A DNA stretch of 47,614 nucleotides, from positions 1 through 47,614 of the forward strand of contig NZ_SRIC01000034.1 of assembly GCF_004684775.1 (NCBI RefSeq). Direction: 5' to 3'. Each line of letters starts with the position of its first letter. Position 1 is the stretch's first letter. A model generated the notes under the pieces. It was given only the letters and a program-made list of their open reading frames with translations. It did not search any database and had not been told where the DNA came from. The DNA is from Streptomyces sp. MZ04 (GTDB lineage Bacteria > Actinomycetota > Actinomycetes > Streptomycetales > Streptomycetaceae). Below, piece by piece: positions 16,551-25,359 of this stretch. The translations under genes were made by a program, and so were the position numbers.

Positions 16551-17513
16551 TCAGGCACCCGCCGCGTCGGCGGCGGATGCGGTGTCGGCGGATGCGGTGT
16601 CGGCGATCAGCGCGGATGCGGCGTCGAGGTCGTCCGGGGTCTTCAGGGCCACCGTCCGCACGCCCGGCAGGGCCCGCTTGGCGATCCCGGTCAGCGTGCC
16701 GCCGGGGCACAGCTCGATCATCCCCGTGGCGCCGAGCTCCTTGAACGTCTCCATGCACAGGTCCCAGCGGACCGGGTTGGCGACCTGGCCCACAAGCCGG
16801 GACACCACGTCGGAGCCGGAAGCCACGGTCTTGCCGTCACGGTTGGAGACGTACGTCAGCTTCGGGTCGTCGATGTCGAGGGCCTTGGCGGCCTCCTCGA
16901 GCGTGGCGACGGCGGGAGCCATGTGGTGCGTGTGGAACGCGCCCGCGACCTTCAACGGAACGACGCGGCGGACACCCTCGGGCTTGTCCTCGGCGAGCGC
17001 GGTGAGCTGCTCGGCGGTGCCCGCGGCGACGATCTGGCCCGCGCCGTTCACGTTCGCCGGTGTCAGGCCGAGCTTCTCCAGGTGCGCGACGGTGACGTCG
17101 GGGTCGCCGCCGAGCAGCGCCGCCATGCCGGTCTCCGTGATCGCGGCGGCGTCGGCCATGGCGAGCCCGCGCTTGCGTACGAGGCGGAGCGCGTCGTCAT
17201 CGGTGAGCACACCGGCGTACGCGGCCGCGGTGATCTCGCCGACGCTGTGTCCCGCGACCGCGCCGGGCTTGTTCGCCACGAGCGCGTCGCCGAGCGCCTC
17301 GGCGGCGAGCAGACCGGCGGCCACAAGCAGCGGCTGGGCCACGGCGGTGTCGCGGATCGCGTCCGCGTCGGCCTGCGTGCCGTAGTGGGCGAGGTCGAGC
17401 CCGATGGCGTCCGACCACGCCGCGAGGCGGTCGGCCGCGCCGGGGAGGTCGAGCCAGGGGGTCAGGAAGCCGGGCGTCTGAGCGCCTTGGCCGGGAGCGA
17501 CGAGTACGAGCAC
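16551..17513 (-). CDS. fabD: Malonyl-CoA:ACP transacylase
   Basis: 320 residues. It moves malonyl from CoA to ACP. Active-site GHSVGE (S90) and H194 in GAFHTHHM are present, plus the N-terminal LVLVAPGQGAQ oxyanion motif. GTG 17513 matches the usual start of Streptomyces FabD; GTG 17519 in frame is the alternative. The C-terminus ends in an Ala/Asp/Ser-rich tail from a 15-bp repeat (ADTASADTASAAD), which looks expanded and non-catalytic. First gene of the fab operon, downstream of fasR. Confidence 0.95.
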   Translation of the reverse strand: MLVLVAPGQGAQTPGFLTPWLDLPGAADRLAAWSDAIGLDLAHYGTQADADAIRDTAVAQPLLVAAGLLAAEALGDALVANKPGAVAGHSVGEITAAAYAGVLTDDDALRLVRKRGLAMADAAAITETGMAALLGGDPDVTVAHLEKLGLTPANVNGAGQIVAAGTAEQLTALAEDKPEGVRRVVPLKVAGAFHTHHMAPAVATLEEAAKALDIDDPKLTYVSNRDGKTVASGSDVVSRLVGQVANPVRWDLCMETFKELGATGMIELCPGGTLTGIAKRALPGVRTVALKTPDDLDAASALIADTASADTASAADAAGA

Positions 17514-17519
17514 TCTCAC

Positions 17520-17602
17520 ACTCTCTCTTGTGGACGGTGGGAGCCGCCCGTGGGGACAGGGACCAAGAACGGCTGGGGGAATTGTAGGGGCTCGACAAAA
17601 CG
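17520..17602 (-). promoter_or_regulatory. Probable fab operon promoter
   Basis: On the minus strand, TACAAT (17586 to 17581) is a good -10 box about 62 bases before the fabD start. The -35 region is weak (ACCGTA at 17 bp spacing), which fits an activator-dependent promoter. In Streptomyces coelicolor the FasR product of the upstream gene activates the fab genes; a binding site here is inferred, not read. Confidence 0.5.
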
Positions 17603-18868
17603 CTACGGTTGGAGATCTCCGTCGGCCAGACGCCCCAGGATCAGCGCGATGCGCAGCGTGAATGCGGAGCGTACGTCGGAGGGTGACCAGCCGGTGACGT
17701 CAGTCACACGTCGGAGCCGGTAGCGCACGGTGTTGGGGTGAACGAAGAGCATCCGGGCGGCCCCCTCGAGGCTGCTCGCCTGTTCCAGGTAGACGCTCAG
17801 CGTCTCCAGGAGCGCGGAGCCCGCCTCCTCCAGCGGTCTGTAGATCTCCTCCACCAATTGCTCGCGCGCGGCGGGATCGCTGGCGATCGCGCGCTCCGGC
17901 AGGAGATCGTCCGCGAGAACGGGCCTCGGGGCGTCCTGCCAGGCGGCGCACGCCTTGAGCCCGGCGGCCGCCGCCTGTGCGGAACGGGTGGCCGCGAGCA
18001 GGTCGGGGACGATCGGCCCGGCGACCACGGGGCCTGCCGCGTACGGACCGATCAGACCCTTCGCGACGTGCAGCGGGTTGTCGCTGCCGCCCGCGATGAC
18101 GACCAGGCGGTCGCCGAGCACGCCGGTCAGGACCTGCAGTTTGGCGTGCCGGGCGGCGCGGCGGATGGCCTCGACGGTGAGCTCGCTGTCGCCGTCGGGC
18201 GCGGTGCCCAGGACGACACAGACATGCTCGGGTGAGTTCCAGCCGAGCGCGGCGGCCCTGCTGACCGCGCCTTCGTCGGCCTCCCCGGAGAGGACGGCGT
18301 TCACGACGAGCGACTCGAGCCGGGCGTCCCAGGCACCGCGTGCCTCGGCGGCCTGCGCGTAGACCTGCGCGGTGGCGAAGGCGATCTCGCGGGCGTAGAC
18401 GAGCAGCGCCTCGCGGAGGATGGATTCATCTCCCGGGGCCGCGATCTCGTCGACCGCGGACTCCATCACCTCGATCGTCGTACGCACCATCTCGACGGTC
18501 TGGCGCAGGGTGATCGCCCTGGTCAGCTCGCGCGGGGCGGTGCCGAAGACGTCGGTGGAGATGGCCTGGGGGGCGTCGGGATGCCGGAACCACTCGGTGA
18601 AGGCGGCGATGCCGGCCTGCGCCACCAGGCCGATCCAGGAGCGGTTCTCCGGTGGCATGGCCCGGTACCAGGACAGCGTCTCGTCCATGCGCGCGATGGC
18701 CTGCGCGGCGAGGCTGCCGGATGACTGCTCGAGGCGCTTCAGCGTGGCTGAGTGCGCGTGGGCCTTCCGGTGCGCGTCCTGACGCGCGGCTTCCTCATGG
18801 CGCGCTGCTTCCTCGTGGGCTGCCTGATGGGCGTCCTGGCGGGCTTCGTTCGCAGAGGGTTCGGGCAC
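17603..18868 (-). CDS. fasR: PucR-family transcriptional activator of fatty acid synthesis
   Basis: 421 residues. Position directly upstream of fabD and the shared sequence (for example RRLEQSSG-like region, MPPENRSWIGL) match FasR of Streptomyces, the activator of fab genes. The C-terminal PucR-type helix-turn-helix is clear: LSVYLEQASSLEGAAR, then LFVHPNTVRYRLRRV. The middle holds a GGDEF-like regulatory region of the family (about 190-300). The N-terminus is rich in His/Glu/Ala repeats (HEEAARHEEAARQDAH), looks expanded and may vary between strains. Start GTG 18868 gives MPEPS; its ribosome site is weak, so the true start could be further in. Confidence 0.88.
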   Translation of the reverse strand: MPEPSANEARQDAHQAAHEEAARHEEAARQDAHRKAHAHSATLKRLEQSSGSLAAQAIARMDETLSWYRAMPPENRSWIGLVAQAGIAAFTEWFRHPDAPQAISTDVFGTAPRELTRAITLRQTVEMVRTTIEVMESAVDEIAAPGDESILREALLVYAREIAFATAQVYAQAAEARGAWDARLESLVVNAVLSGEADEGAVSRAAALGWNSPEHVCVVLGTAPDGDSELTVEAIRRAARHAKLQVLTGVLGDRLVVIAGGSDNPLHVAKGLIGPYAAGPVVAGPIVPDLLAATRSAQAAAAGLKACAAWQDAPRPVLADDLLPERAIASDPAAREQLVEEIYRPLEEAGSALLETLSVYLEQASSLEGAARMLFVHPNTVRYRLRRVTDVTGWSPSDVRSAFTLRIALILGRLADGDLQP

Positions 18869-18926
18869 GGGGACAAGACTGCCTTATCGGGACGGGGACG
18901 TGCGGTGCCGGGTCTAACGTGGGGGT

Positions 18927-19589
18927 GTGATTGATGTACGGCGCTCCGGCGATCGGTACCGCGGCGGGGAGCCCGGCACCGGTATCGAGACCTTCCACGC
19001 CTTCTCCTTCGGGCCGCACTACGACCCCGACAACCTCCGCTTCGGCGCGATCCTGGCCTGCAACGAAGAGCGGCTCGCGCCCGGCGCGGGCTTCGAGGAG
19101 CACCCGCACAGCCACACGGAGATCGTGACGTGGGTGGCCCAGGGCGAGCTCACCCACCGCGACTCCACGGGCCACGAGTCGGTGGTCCGCGCGGGCGACG
19201 TCCAGCGCCTCAGCGCGGGCGGCGGCGTACGCCATGTGGAACGCAACGACGGAGCGGATCCCCTGGTCTTCGTCCAGATGTGGCTCTCCCCCCTCGCGCC
19301 GGGAGGCGACCCGTCCTACGAGGTGGTCCACGGCATCGCGGACTCCACCCCCTACGCGGTCCCCGCAGCGGGAGCCCTCCTCCACGTCCGCCGCCTGTCC
19401 CCGGAGGAACGCACGGCGATACCGGCGGCACCTTTCGTGTACGTCCACGTGGTGCACGGCGAAGTCCGCCTGGGCGGTGCGGAATTGCGGGAGGGTGACG
19501 CGGTGCGGATGACGGGGGAGGACCCCTTGGAGGCCTCGGCCATGTCTCCGACGGGGGCGGAGCTGTTGGTGTGGGAGATGACGAGGTGA
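18927..19589 (+). CDS. Pirin family protein (bicupin)
   Basis: 220 residues, two cupin domains. Metal ligands are expected in the HPHSHTEI motif (His residues near 53-57) and the RHVE motif near 98. Family members are iron-containing; some are quercetin dioxygenases, others bind regulators. GTG 18927 is chosen. A TAACGT -10-like hexamer ends six bases before it and no ribosome site precedes it, so the mRNA may be leaderless. Divergent from fasR with a gap of only 58 bp. Role here not determined. Confidence 0.85.
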   Translation: MIDVRRSGDRYRGGEPGTGIETFHAFSFGPHYDPDNLRFGAILACNEERLAPGAGFEEHPHSHTEIVTWVAQGELTHRDSTGHESVVRAGDVQRLSAGGGVRHVERNDGADPLVFVQMWLSPLAPGGDPSYEVVHGIADSTPYAVPAAGALLHVRRLSPEERTAIPAAPFVYVHVVHGEVRLGGAELREGDAVRMTGEDPLEASAMSPTGAELLVWEMTR

Positions 19590-19632
19590 GAGCGGGGGGT
19601 GAGGGGGTGGTCTCGGCCCCTGATTACTGCCG

Positions 19633-19753
19633 CTAGGGCCTGTCCGATGGGTCAGGCCGGCCTTCGCGCCGGGTGCCGATTGATCAGGGCCGAGCGGGCC
19701 CTGGTGCGTGCCAGGGGTCGCGATCCCGGCAGGACCCATCGGACAGGCCCTAG
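19633..19753. mobile_element. MITE-like element with 21-bp perfect terminal inverted repeats
   Basis: The arms 19633-19653 and 19733-19753 are perfect inverted complements (outer sequence CTAGGGCCTGTCCGATGG). The whole unit is 121 bp and contains no open frame. TA (or CTAG) at both ends fits a target duplication as made by IS630- or IS5-type transposases. The inside holds two smaller palindromes (CAGGGCC GAGC GGGCCCTG about 19686-19703, and GGGTCGCGATCCC). It lies between the pirin and serine hydrolase stops, where it would also act as a hairpin terminator. I infer a non-autonomous element moved by a transposase elsewhere. Confidence 0.75.
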
Positions 19754-19768
19754 TCCGATCCCCCCGGC

Positions 19769-20584
19769 TTACAGCTCGGAGAGCACCGCGTCTGTGAACG
19801 CGGGCCACACCTCGACCGCCCACGGCCCGAACGGCCGATCCGTCAGGGCGACACACGCCGCCCCCGCATCGGGGTCGACCCACAGAAACGTCCCGGCCTG
19901 ACCGAAGTGCCCGAACGTCCGAGGCGAAGAAGAACTCCCCGTCCAGTGCGGCGACTTGGAGTCCCGGATCTCGAATCCGAGCCCCCAGTCATTGGGATTC
20001 TGATGCCCGTACCCCGGCAGCACGCCCTTCAGTCCCGGATACGCCACGGACATCGCCTCAGCCACAGTCCGCGGATCCAGCAACCGGGGAACCTGCACCT
20101 CTGCCGCGAACTTCACCAGGTCATCCACGGTGGACACCCCGTCCTTTGCGGGCGAGGCACCCCCCTCGAGCGAGGTCGCCGTCATCCCCAGCGGCTCGAG
20201 CACCGCCTGCCGCAGATACTCCCCGAAGGGAATCTCCGTAGCCTTGGCGATGTGATCCCCAAGCACCTCGAACCCCGAGTTCGAGTACAGCCGCCGGGTC
20301 CCGGCAGGCGCCGTCACCCGGTGCTCGTCGAAGGCGAGGCCGCTGGTGTGCGCGAGCAGATGCCGCACGGTCGACCCCTCGGGCCCGGCGGGCTCGTCGA
20401 GCTCGATCGCCCCCTCCTCGTACGCCACCAGCGCCGCGTACGCCGCGATCGGCTTGGTGACCGAGGCGAGCGCGAACCGGTGCCCCGTGGGCCCATGGAC
20501 CCCTGCGATCGTGCCGTCCGCACGGACGACGGCGGCGGCAGCGGTGGGTACCGGCCAGTTCTCGATCAACGCCAGGCTCTGCAT
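19769..20584 (-). CDS. Serine hydrolase, class C beta-lactamase-related family
   Basis: 271 residues, no signal peptide. Motifs of the penicillin-binding/class C fold: SxxK as SVTK (S41, K44), YSN (Y100-N102), and HFGQAG as the third KTG-like box near 227. Shorter than AmpC (about 360), like the small esterase/peptidase members. It lacks an export signal, so a beta-lactamase role in the periplasm is unlikely; esterase or amidase is more plausible. Nineteen bases downstream of the GNAT gene on the same strand, so probably one operon. Confidence 0.85.
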   Translation of the reverse strand: MQSLALIENWPVPTAAAAVVRADGTIAGVHGPTGHRFALASVTKPIAAYAALVAYEEGAIELDEPAGPEGSTVRHLLAHTSGLAFDEHRVTAPAGTRRLYSNSGFEVLGDHIAKATEIPFGEYLRQAVLEPLGMTATSLEGGASPAKDGVSTVDDLVKFAAEVQVPRLLDPRTVAEAMSVAYPGLKGVLPGYGHQNPNDWGLGFEIRDSKSPHWTGSSSSPRTFGHFGQAGTFLWVDPDAGAACVALTDRPFGPWAVEVWPAFTDAVLSEL

Positions 20585-20603
20585 GCGTACGAGCGTAAGG
20601 GCC

Positions 20604-21086
20604 CTAGAGGCTCAGCCGCATCGAGGGGTCCGGCTTGCGCACGAAGCCGAGCGAGGCATACAGCGGCTCCGCCTCCGCCGACGCGTTGAGATCGACACTG
20701 ACCGCACCCCGCTCACGGAACCAGTCGAGCAGCGTCTCCATACAAGCCCGCGCATACCCACGGCGCCGCTGCCCGGGATCGGTGGCGACACTGAACACAT
20801 AGCCGACGACCCCGTGCGGATTCCCCGCCCGCCCGATGCGGTAGTCCAGCGTCCCCACGACCAGGGCCGCCAGCTTCCCCGGCCGGCCGGGGAAGTCGAG
20901 GACGAACGCCGCGAACTCCCCGTCCGGATCGGCCAGTCTTGCCCGTACCGTGGGCACGGACTCGGCATGCCAACTGGTGTCGGACTCGCCCCCGGCACGG
21001 GCGGCGAAGACCGAATCGATCATCACCTGCCGCAACCTGATCAGCTCTTCGGCATCCTCTGGCATCGCACGGCGAACAACACTCAT
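20604..21086 (-). CDS. GNAT family N-acetyltransferase
   Basis: 160 residues. The acetyl-CoA binding motif is seen as SVATDPGQRRRGYARACMETLLDW, with the Q/R-x-x-G-x-A loop (RRRGYA). C-terminal beta strand LYASLGFV is typical. Start ATG 21086 (MSVVRRAMPEDAEEL) fits the family start, though its ribosome site is weak. It is divergent from merR, so the 112-bp gap with the MerR palindrome may also influence this gene. Substrate unknown. Confidence 0.85.
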   Translation of the reverse strand: MSVVRRAMPEDAEELIRLRQVMIDSVFAARAGGESDTSWHAESVPTVRARLADPDGEFAAFVLDFPGRPGKLAALVVGTLDYRIGRAGNPHGVVGYVFSVATDPGQRRRGYARACMETLLDWFRERGAVSVDLNASAEAEPLYASLGFVRKPDPSMRLSL

Positions 21087-21160
21087 GATCGGCACCGTAG
21101 TCACCACGCGACGGGATTTCCCGCGGTTTGTTTCCGTCACATCTTTCCTCCCGGATCTGC

Positions 21161-21191
21161 TTGCTTGGAGTGCACTCCAAGGTTCTAGCGT
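21161..21191 (+). promoter_or_regulatory. MerR-type promoter/operator, probably leaderless
   Basis: CTTGGAGTGCACTCCAAG (21164-21181) is a perfect 18-bp palindrome. A TTGCTT -35 (21161-21166) and TAGCGT -10 (21186-21191) are separated by 19 bp, the long spacer that MerR regulators act on. The predicted start of RNA is at or next to the ATG at 21199, so the transcript would be leaderless. Confidence 0.7.
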
Positions 21192-21198
21192 GGTGGTC

Positions 21199-21714
21199 AT
21201 GACGGTGATGGAGACCGAGACCGCCCCCGCGCAGGGCCTGACCCCCGCGCAGGGCCTGGCCGACGCACAGGGCCTGACCGACACGAAGGCCGACGCCTGC
21301 GCCTCGGCGCCCACCGCCCACCCGCGCCCGGACGGGCAGGACCACTACACGATCAGCGAGGTCGTCGCCTTCATCGGCCTGACCGCGCACACCCTGCGCT
21401 GGTACGAGCGAATCGGCCTGATGCCCCACATCGACCGCTCCCACACGGGCCAGCGCCGCTACCGCAACCGCGACCTCGACTGGCTCACCTTCGTCGGCAA
21501 GCTCCGCCTGACCGGCATGCCGGTGGCCGACATGGTCCGCTACGCCGAGCTGGTCCGCGAAGGCGACCACACCTTCACCGAGCGCCACGAACTCCTCGAA
21601 CAGACGCGCCGCGACGTCCGCACGCGCATCGCGGAACTCCAGGACACGCTCGCCGTACTCGACTACAAGATCAACTTCTACTCGGACGCCCGACAGGCGC
21701 CGGAGAGGCACTGA
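21199..21714 (+). CDS. MerR family transcriptional regulator
   Basis: 171 residues. After a low-complexity N-terminus (repeats of AQGL, about 12-28) comes a MerR helix-turn-helix: YTISEVVAFIGLTAHTLRWYERIGL, wing RRYRNRDLDWL. A dimerising coiled coil with ELLEQTRRDVRTRIAELQ follows. There are no Cys residues at a metal site in the C-terminal part, so the signal is more likely an aldehyde or redox stress than a metal. ATG 21199 or 21208. Five bases before the aldo/keto reductase; they form one operon, probably autoregulated through the palindrome upstream. Confidence 0.88.
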   Translation: MTVMETETAPAQGLTPAQGLADAQGLTDTKADACASAPTAHPRPDGQDHYTISEVVAFIGLTAHTLRWYERIGLMPHIDRSHTGQRRYRNRDLDWLTFVGKLRLTGMPVADMVRYAELVREGDHTFTERHELLEQTRRDVRTRIAELQDTLAVLDYKINFYSDARQAPERH

Positions 21715-21719
21715 ACCTG

Positions 21720-22742
21720 ATGACCGCACAGACAGGCCAGATCGCGAAGGTCCAGCTCGGGACGGACGGCCCCGAGGTCGGCGTCCAGGGACTCGGCTGC
21801 ATGGGCATGAGCTTCGCGTACGGCCCCACCGACGCCGACGAGGCCCAGGCCACCCTGGAACGCGCCCTGGACCTGGGCGTCACCCTCTACGACACCGCCG
21901 ACGCCTACGCCACCGGCGAGAACGAGCAGTTCCTCTCTCCCTTCTTCAAGGCACATCGCGACGAGGTCGTCATCGCGACCAAGTTCTCCCTGGCCGTGGA
22001 CCCGGACGACCCGACGAAGCGGATCATCAACAACGACCCCGCGTACATCCGTTCCTGCGTCGACGCGAGCCTGCGACGCCTCGGCGTGGACACCATCGAC
22101 CTCTACTACATGCACCGCCGCGACCCGAACGTACCGATCGAGGAGACCGTCGGCGTGATGGCCGAACTCGTCGCCGCGGGCAAGGTCAAGCACCTCGGCC
22201 TCAGCGAGGTCACCGGCCCCGAACTCCGCGCCGCCCACGCCGTCCACCCCATCGCCGCCCTGCAGTCGGAGTGGTCGCTCTTCAGCCGGGACATCGAGCG
22301 GGGTGTCGTCCCCGCCGCCACCGAACTCGGCGTCGGCCTCGTCCCCTACTCGCCGCTAGGCCGGGGCTTCCTCACCGGCTCGTTCGTCAGCGCCGACAAG
22401 GAGCTCGGCCAGGACGACTTCCGCCGTCAGCAGCCCCGCTTCACGGGCGACAACGCCGCCGCCAACTCGGCACTCCTCGAACCGGTGCGCACCGTCGCCG
22501 ACGCCCACGGCGTGACCCTCGGCCAGATAGCCCTCGCCTGGGTCCAACAGCAGGCCCAGGCCCACGGACTGACCGTCGTCCCCATCCCCGGCACCCGCAA
22601 GCGCACCCGGGTCGAGGAGAACACCGCGGCCACCCGCATCGAGCTCACCCCCGCCGAACTCGACCTCCTCGCCCCCATCGCCGCCAAGGTCGCGGGCGAC
22701 CGCTACACCGACATGACGTTCACCTCGGCCGGCCGGGAGTAG
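21720..22742 (+). CDS. Aldo/keto reductase
   Basis: 340 residues, NADPH-dependent carbonyl reductase fold. Catalytic tetrad seen: D58 and Y63 (DTADAY), K88 (ATKF), H132 (YYMHR). NADP-binding C-terminal PIPGTRKRTRVEEN is present. Belongs to the AKR13-like group often controlled by a MerR gene, as here, and thought to remove toxic aldehydes or ketones. The stop of merR is five bases before ATG 21720. Convergent with the acyltransferase gene. Confidence 0.9.
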   Translation: MTAQTGQIAKVQLGTDGPEVGVQGLGCMGMSFAYGPTDADEAQATLERALDLGVTLYDTADAYATGENEQFLSPFFKAHRDEVVIATKFSLAVDPDDPTKRIINNDPAYIRSCVDASLRRLGVDTIDLYYMHRRDPNVPIEETVGVMAELVAAGKVKHLGLSEVTGPELRAAHAVHPIAALQSEWSLFSRDIERGVVPAATELGVGLVPYSPLGRGFLTGSFVSADKELGQDDFRRQQPRFTGDNAAANSALLEPVRTVADAHGVTLGQIALAWVQQQAQAHGLTVVPIPGTRKRTRVEENTAATRIELTPAELDLLAPIAAKVAGDRYTDMTFTSAGRE

Positions 22743-22798
22743 CCGCCAGGGGACGCCTCGGCCTGCCCGGGTCGTCCCCGCCCGCCGTCCCGAGGCGC

Positions 22799-24028
22799 TC
22801 ACGCCAACCCCAGGGCGAAGACCGCGAACCCGGCCGCCAGCAGCCCGGCGAGGGCCTGACGCCCGCGCGTCGCCCGCTTCCAGGGAGCTTCGAAGCCGCG
22901 CGTACGGCTGCCTATCAGCACCAGCAGGGCCCCGAAGACCGGAAGCCAGGCGATCCGGGCGGCTATCCAGCCCAGGGTGTCCGGTGCCGCGGTCAGCCCC
23001 GGCACTGTGCCCCCGAGGAACGAACCGGGTACGGCCGCGGCGAGCAGTGCCGTCTGGTGCCAGCACAGGATCGTCATCGCCGACAGGTTGGTGACGACGA
23101 CCGGTGCCCACAGCGCCGGCCTGTGCAGCAGCCTGCCGATCCGCTCGCGCAGCAGGATCGCCGCGCCGCTCTGCGCGGCCGCGAGCGCCAGGACCAGCAG
23201 CGACGGCGGATGCGAATTCGTCCGGGCCTCGCCCGGCACGCCGACCATCGACGCCGGATAGTGGAACGCGAGCAGCAAGGCGGCGAACAGAGCCGTGCCG
23301 CCGATCAGGAGCAGCCACGCGCCGCGCCTACCCAGCCTCTTCTCGCCCCAGCTGACGCCCAGTTGATAGGCGAACATCCAGCCGGGCAGCAGATTCAACA
23401 AGCTCAGCCAGGGCGGCATGGCGTCCCCGACCGGCCCGTAGCGCAGGAAGTCGACGACGGCGACCGAGCCGAGAAGCGGCGCCGCGGCCCAGGCCCCGAG
23501 CCGCTCGGCCGCTCGGATGCACCACGGGGTGAGCGCGGTGATCACCGCATAGATGCCGACGAACCACAGCGGCTGTATGACCAGCGTGGACCCCGTGCGC
23601 AGAGTCGTCCCCGGCACTCCCAGCGCGTACAACACCGGGATCAGCGCGGCCCATACGGCCGTCACCCCGAGGACCGGGCGCCCGAGGCGTGCCACCCGCC
23701 CGCGGAGCCATCGCCCTGTCGACTCGCCGCGCGCCACCGCGCGGCGGTACGACAGAGCGGAGGCATATCCGCCGACCAGGAAGAAGATGCCCAGCATTTG
23801 CAGCACCCAGCTCAGCGGTGCGAAGAATCCGAACGTGGCCAGGGGGCTGGCATTGTGCAGTGCGCCTCCCGTATCGAGGGTGAAGCCGCCGAGCAGCCAG
23901 TGCCCGGTCGGCACGGCGAGCAGGGCGAGCGCACGCAGCCCGTCTATGGCCCGGTCACGATGGGCGGGCGTCTTGGCGTCGATCGCCGCCGCGGTCCCGC
24001 GCAACTTTGCCAGGGGCGTGAGGCTCAT
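22799..24028 (-). CDS. Membrane acyltransferase family 3 (OafA/AlgI-type) protein
   Basis: 409 residues, about ten hydrophobic segments. The N-terminal motif DRAIDGLRALALLAVPTGHW is the family 3 acyltransferase signature; the H in GHW is the expected catalytic His, and a QPLWFVGIY segment follows. It should move acyl groups (often acetyl or succinyl) onto an extracytoplasmic sugar, lipid or natural product. ATG 24028 overlaps the DUF1023 hydrolase stop in an ATGA, so the two are translationally coupled. This pairing suggests addition and removal of the same acyl group, which is inference. Confidence 0.85.
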   Translation of the reverse strand: MSLTPLAKLRGTAAAIDAKTPAHRDRAIDGLRALALLAVPTGHWLLGGFTLDTGGALHNASPLATFGFFAPLSWVLQMLGIFFLVGGYASALSYRRAVARGESTGRWLRGRVARLGRPVLGVTAVWAALIPVLYALGVPGTTLRTGSTLVIQPLWFVGIYAVITALTPWCIRAAERLGAWAAAPLLGSVAVVDFLRYGPVGDAMPPWLSLLNLLPGWMFAYQLGVSWGEKRLGRRGAWLLLIGGTALFAALLLAFHYPASMVGVPGEARTNSHPPSLLVLALAAAQSGAAILLRERIGRLLHRPALWAPVVVTNLSAMTILCWHQTALLAAAVPGSFLGGTVPGLTAAPDTLGWIAARIAWLPVFGALLVLIGSRTRGFEAPWKRATRGRQALAGLLAAGFAVFALGLA

Positions 24029-25254
24029 GACCGCTCTCCGATGGGACGGGCGCCGGCGGAGGACTCGCTTCCGTCGATGCCGTTCTTGCCCGGTGCGGTG
24101 CCGGAAGGGGTCTGTGCGATGGCGGCGAAGGCCTGCAGCGAATCCGTCCCGGGCGCGAAGTAGCCGGTGTGCCCCTCGGCCCGTTCCGCGGGAACGCGTC
24201 GGGCGCCGAAGCCCGGGCCTGCCGGGTCCGTGCCGTGGCCGAGGCCGAACAGCTCGACGTTCGGCACGTCGCCGATCCAGTCGCTGTCGTCGCGGGCGGC
24301 CCAGACGCGGGCGGTGGTGTGCAGATCGGCGACGCTGTCGGCACGCATTCCGGGGGAGCCGAGCACCACCAGGTCGGACGCCGGCAGTTTCGGAGCCGCG
24401 AGGCCGCACACCACCGAGCCGTAGCTGTGGCAGAACACGGCGGGCCGTGGGGCACCCGATGCCGTCAGGCCCTGCACGAATCGCGCGAGGCGGGGAGCTC
24501 CCGCTTCCGCGAGCCGTCCCGTCGCCGCGTCGGGGCCGAGACCGACCGGTGTGGTGTACCCGACCCAGGCCACCACGGCCGTGCGGTCACCCGCCGCCGC
24601 GTGCAGCGAGCGTGCCATCCCTGCCGGTGTGCCGTATTTGTCGCTCGTGCGGTCGAAGGTGCTCAGGTCGATGTCGGAGCCCGGCACGATGACCGACACC
24701 CGGTCGGCGATCGCCAAGTCGCCGTACACCTCGGCGATTTGACCTCTGCCGCGAGGGTCGAAGGCGAGTATCCGCCGACCGGGATCCAGCAGCTCTTCGT
24801 ACCGAGCGACCAGGGACCGGGCCCGCTCGTGATCCTGCCGTGTGAGGTCCGGATCGTTCGCGCGGGCCCGCTCGCGGTCGCGCTCGGCCTTCAGGGAGAG
24901 GGAGTTGGCCTCGTACCGCAGTGAGATCGGGGCGCCGTCCAGATTGCCGACGACCGACGGGTGCCGCTCGGCCAGCTCACGCTGCCGGGCGTCGCTCAAC
25001 GAGCCGAAGAACGCGTCCACTCGGGCGGGGGACGCGGTCGCAGGATCCGGCAGCCGTACCCCCTGCGTATGGTCCGCGCGCCAGGCTTGTGTGCCCGGCG
25101 GTGGGCCGGTGATCGGCTGCTCTTCATTGCCGACGGCCCAGCCCGTCGTGCCGGCCACGACCGTCGTCGTGAGAGCCGCGGCGATCAGGGTCCGCTTGCT
25201 GCGGTCCTTCCAGTTGCCGCGATACCTGCGAGATTCCCGAGAACGAAGGCGCAT
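24025..25254 (-). CDS. DUF1023 alpha/beta-hydrolase, membrane-anchored or secreted (copy 1)
   Basis: 409 residues. A hydrophobic segment (about 22-41) after a very basic N-terminus should export or anchor it. Hydrolase nucleophile elbow is CHSYGS (S277); GSPGMRADS and the late GHTGYF His motif complete the DUF1023 pattern. It shares order and motifs with the gene at 28571-29782. GGGAGGGAGA precedes the ATG. Upstream lie two TACC-N2-GGTA palindromes. It overlaps the acyltransferase start. Substrate unknown; some family members are esterases. Confidence 0.88.
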   Translation of the reverse strand: MRLRSRESRRYRGNWKDRSKRTLIAAALTTTVVAGTTGWAVGNEEQPITGPPPGTQAWRADHTQGVRLPDPATASPARVDAFFGSLSDARQRELAERHPSVVGNLDGAPISLRYEANSLSLKAERDRERARANDPDLTRQDHERARSLVARYEELLDPGRRILAFDPRGRGQIAEVYGDLAIADRVSVIVPGSDIDLSTFDRTSDKYGTPAGMARSLHAAAGDRTAVVAWVGYTTPVGLGPDAATGRLAEAGAPRLARFVQGLTASGAPRPAVFCHSYGSVVCGLAAPKLPASDLVVLGSPGMRADSVADLHTTARVWAARDDSDWIGDVPNVELFGLGHGTDPAGPGFGARRVPAERAEGHTGYFAPGTDSLQAFAAIAQTPSGTAPGKNGIDGSESSAGARPIGERS

Positions 25255-25359
25255 GGCCCGTCTCCCTCCCCAATTCGTTGCACGCTCTGGCGTGACGAGG
25301 GGAAAGGTAGGAAGACGGTGACCCGCGGCACCTCACACTGCGGTGCCAACTCGCGACTG

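Noticed and set aside
13849..17513. Ketosynthase, ACP and acyltransferase genes as a type II polyketide cluster
   Set aside because: Order fasR-fabD-fabH-acpP-fabF, Cys-type FabF and no chain-length factor, cyclase or ketoreductase: this is primary fatty-acid synthesis.
19769..20584. Beta-lactamase resistance gene
   Set aside because: SxxK, YSN and the HxG-like box are present, but no export signal, short length and pairing with a GNAT gene fit a cytosolic esterase-type member better.
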